Program-made: the position numbers and the translations under genes
From: Chloroflexota bacterium
GTDB lineage: Bacteria > Chloroflexota > Anaerolineae > Anaerolineales > Villigracilaceae
Direction: 5' to 3'
NCBI GenBank assembly: GCA_013112685.1
Contig: JABFGC010000001.1
Coordinates: forward strand, 1,240,001 to 1,304,000
Length of the DNA stretch: 64,000 nt
The notes under the pieces: generated by a model
Seen by the model: only the letters and a program-made list of their open reading frames with translations
Database searches by the model: none
Told to the model about the DNA's origin: nothing
Part shown: positions 62,733-64,000 of the stretch, piece by piece
Position numbering within the stretch: position 1 is the stretch's first letter
Layout: every line of letters starts with the position of its first letter

Positions 62733-63488
62733 ATGATCAAAGGTCTTTATTCAGCGGTCTCAGCCATGGTGATGAACGCCGTGCGCCAGCAGGCGCTCAG
62801 TCACAACATCGCCAACATGCAGACGCCCGGCTTCAAGCAGATTTTCACCTCCGCCGGCGACTTCATGCAGGAGCAGGCGGTGTACGTCAACGGCAAAGCC
62901 GGGACAAAGTCCGTGTACGTCGGCAATCTCGGATTGGGTACGCAGATCGGTCTCGAGTTCGTGGATTTCAGCGAGGGCGCGCTTCAACGGACGGATCATC
63001 CGCTCGATTTCGCTTTGCAAGGCAGCGGCTTCTTCCGAGTGGAGACGCCCGACGGCGAGCGCTACACGCGCGATGGGCGCTTCCTGCGCGACGCCGAAAA
63101 CAACCTTGTTACCGTGGAAGGCTTCAGCGTGCTGGATGCCGCGGGTCAGCCGATTCAGTTACCGGACGGGGAAGTTGCGGTGGCATCCGATGGGACGATC
63201 TCTGTCAACGGGGAGGAAGTTGCCCAGTTGGGAATCGGCGTGTTCGAGAATCCCGAAACGGAACTCGAACACACGGAGGGCAATCTGTTCACGGGTCCGG
63301 CGGATTCCACCAGCGAAGATGTCCCGCGCGTGGTGCAGGGTTATCTTGAGATGTCCAACGCCAACCCGTCGCAGGTGATGACGCAGCTCGTGGAAGTGGC
63401 ACGCTCGTACGAAGCCGCGCAAAAACTGGTGCAGAACCAGGATGAGTTGTTGGGCAAGACCATCGCTTCGCTTGGGCGCATCGGATAA
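62733..63488 (+). CDS. Flagellar hook-basal body (rod) protein, FlgF/FlgG type
   Basis: 251 residues. The N-terminal KGLYSAVSAMVMNAVRQQAL - SHNIANMQTPGFKQ, the core FALQGSGFFRVETPDGERYT and the C-terminal YLEMSNANPSQVMTQLVEVA - RSYEAAQKLVQNQDEL are the defining motifs of rod proteins exported by the flagellar system. FlgF and FlgG are hard to separate by eye; two such genes follow each other here, as in many operons. Confidence 0.92.
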   Translation: MIKGLYSAVSAMVMNAVRQQALSHNIANMQTPGFKQIFTSAGDFMQEQAVYVNGKAGTKSVYVGNLGLGTQIGLEFVDFSEGALQRTDHPLDFALQGSGFFRVETPDGERYTRDGRFLRDAENNLVTVEGFSVLDAAGQPIQLPDGEVAVASDGTISVNGEEVAQLGIGVFENPETELEHTEGNLFTGPADSTSEDVPRVVQGYLEMSNANPSQVMTQLVEVARSYEAAQKLVQNQDELLGKTIASLGRIG

Positions 63489-63497
63489 GGAGTCCAC

Positions 63498-64000
63498 ATG
63501 CCATACTCACTTTTGGGCGCATTGAATATTTCCAAACAGGATTTGCTCAACCGTCTGCGCGACCTGGACGTGACCAGCAGCAACCTGGCGAACGTCAACA
63601 CGGCTGGATACAAAGCGAACCGCTCCAACTTTCAGGAGATGTTGAACCAGCAACTCGAAGAAGGGATGCGGCTGGCTGCTACACAGCTGCTGCCGATGCA
63701 AGGCTCCCTGCGGAGCTCGGATAAGCCGCTCGACTGGGCGATCCAGGGTGAGGGCTTTTTCAGCGTGACCCTGCCGAACGGCGACACCGGCTATACGCGC
63801 GATGGACAGTTCATGCTGGATGCGGAGCGCAATCTCGTCAATGCGAACGGGTATCCGCTCGTTTGGGAGGGCGAGATCCCCGAAGACGCCACCGACATCA
63901 TCATTCGATCCAACGGGACGGTCACCGCCCTGAACGCGGACGGCGAAAGCGCGGACATCGGCGCGGTGCAATTGGCGCGCTTCCCCAACCCCAGCGGACT
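63498..64000 (+). CDS. Second FlgF/FlgG-type rod protein (3' truncated by window)
   Basis: 167 residues visible. N-terminal SLLGALNISKQDLLNRLRDL - DVTSSNLANVNTAGYKANRS and WAIQGEGFFSVTLPNGDTGYT show a flagellar rod/hook family protein. It starts 9 nt after the previous stop behind AAGGAG. The end lies beyond the window. Confidence 0.9.
   Translation, partial: MPYSLLGALNISKQDLLNRLRDLDVTSSNLANVNTAGYKANRSNFQEMLNQQLEEGMRLAATQLLPMQGSLRSSDKPLDWAIQGEGFFSVTLPNGDTGYTRDGQFMLDAERNLVNANGYPLVWEGEIPEDATDIIIRSNGTVTALNADGESADIGAVQLARFPNPSG

Overview
The window looks like chromosomal DNA of a GC-rich member of the Chloroflexota, most likely class Anaerolineae. This rests on gene content and style: a homocysteine methyltransferase/MTHFR fusion, a T-box leader on leuS, many large GT39-like membrane proteins, and numerous short dispersed palindromes. 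Taxonomy is inferred, since no rRNA gene is present. At least a dozen conserved genes are broken by single-base indels in short homopolymers or beside GG(A/T)CC sites. This is typical of an uncorrected long-read assembly, so those genes are annotated as composite CDSs that are probably intact in the organism.

Layout. 1-7.0 kb (+): membrane glycosyltransferase-like proteins, the methionine/folate fusion enzyme and type III pantothenate kinase. 7.1-12.6 kb (-): an EamA transporter, tRNA-Glu, a LutA plus LutB-LutC lactate oxidation operon, a PlsC-like protein and a small secreted protein. 13-18 kb (-): leucyl-tRNA synthetase with a histone-H1-like N-terminal tail behind a T-box leader, two tRNA-Ala genes and a GAF histidine kinase. 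18-21.3 kb (+): a serine hydroxymethyltransferase fused to an aminomethyltransferase.

21.4-25.4 kb (+) is a clearly AT-rich accessory island. It has four tightly spaced genes behind one promoter: an unknown protein, a QueC-like PP-loop enzyme, an XRE-ImmA/IrrE regulator-peptidase and a PIN-like nuclease. It has the architecture of a defence or toxin-antitoxin-like system and is the best candidate here for an undescribed one.

26-44.6 kb: a secreted subtilase, a truncated MFS gene, small stress-type genes (OsmC, GyrI-like), a YhhN-family protein, PRPP synthetase and a YdcZ transporter. These are followed by a two-gene GHKL-ATPase / winged-helix plus Lys-rich-tail module, a GT39-like protein, a large secreted nuclease, an MNT-HEPN pair and a YifB/ComM ATPase.

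44.8-64 kb is a motility region: mcp and cheW (-), then a domesticated IS200-like protein, then a long flagellar operon (+). That operon runs flbD-motA-motB-fliL-fliM-fliN-fliO-fliP-fliQ-HDOD-receiver-fliR-flhB-flhA-flhF-orf-fliA-orf-flgF/G-flgF/G and continues past the window end.

A cross-cutting feature is a set of dispersed low-complexity or palindromic repeat words. They lie between genes and also sit in frame inside conserved proteins (LutB-C, LutA, LeuRS, GlyA-GcvT, MCP), much like Rickettsia palindromic elements.
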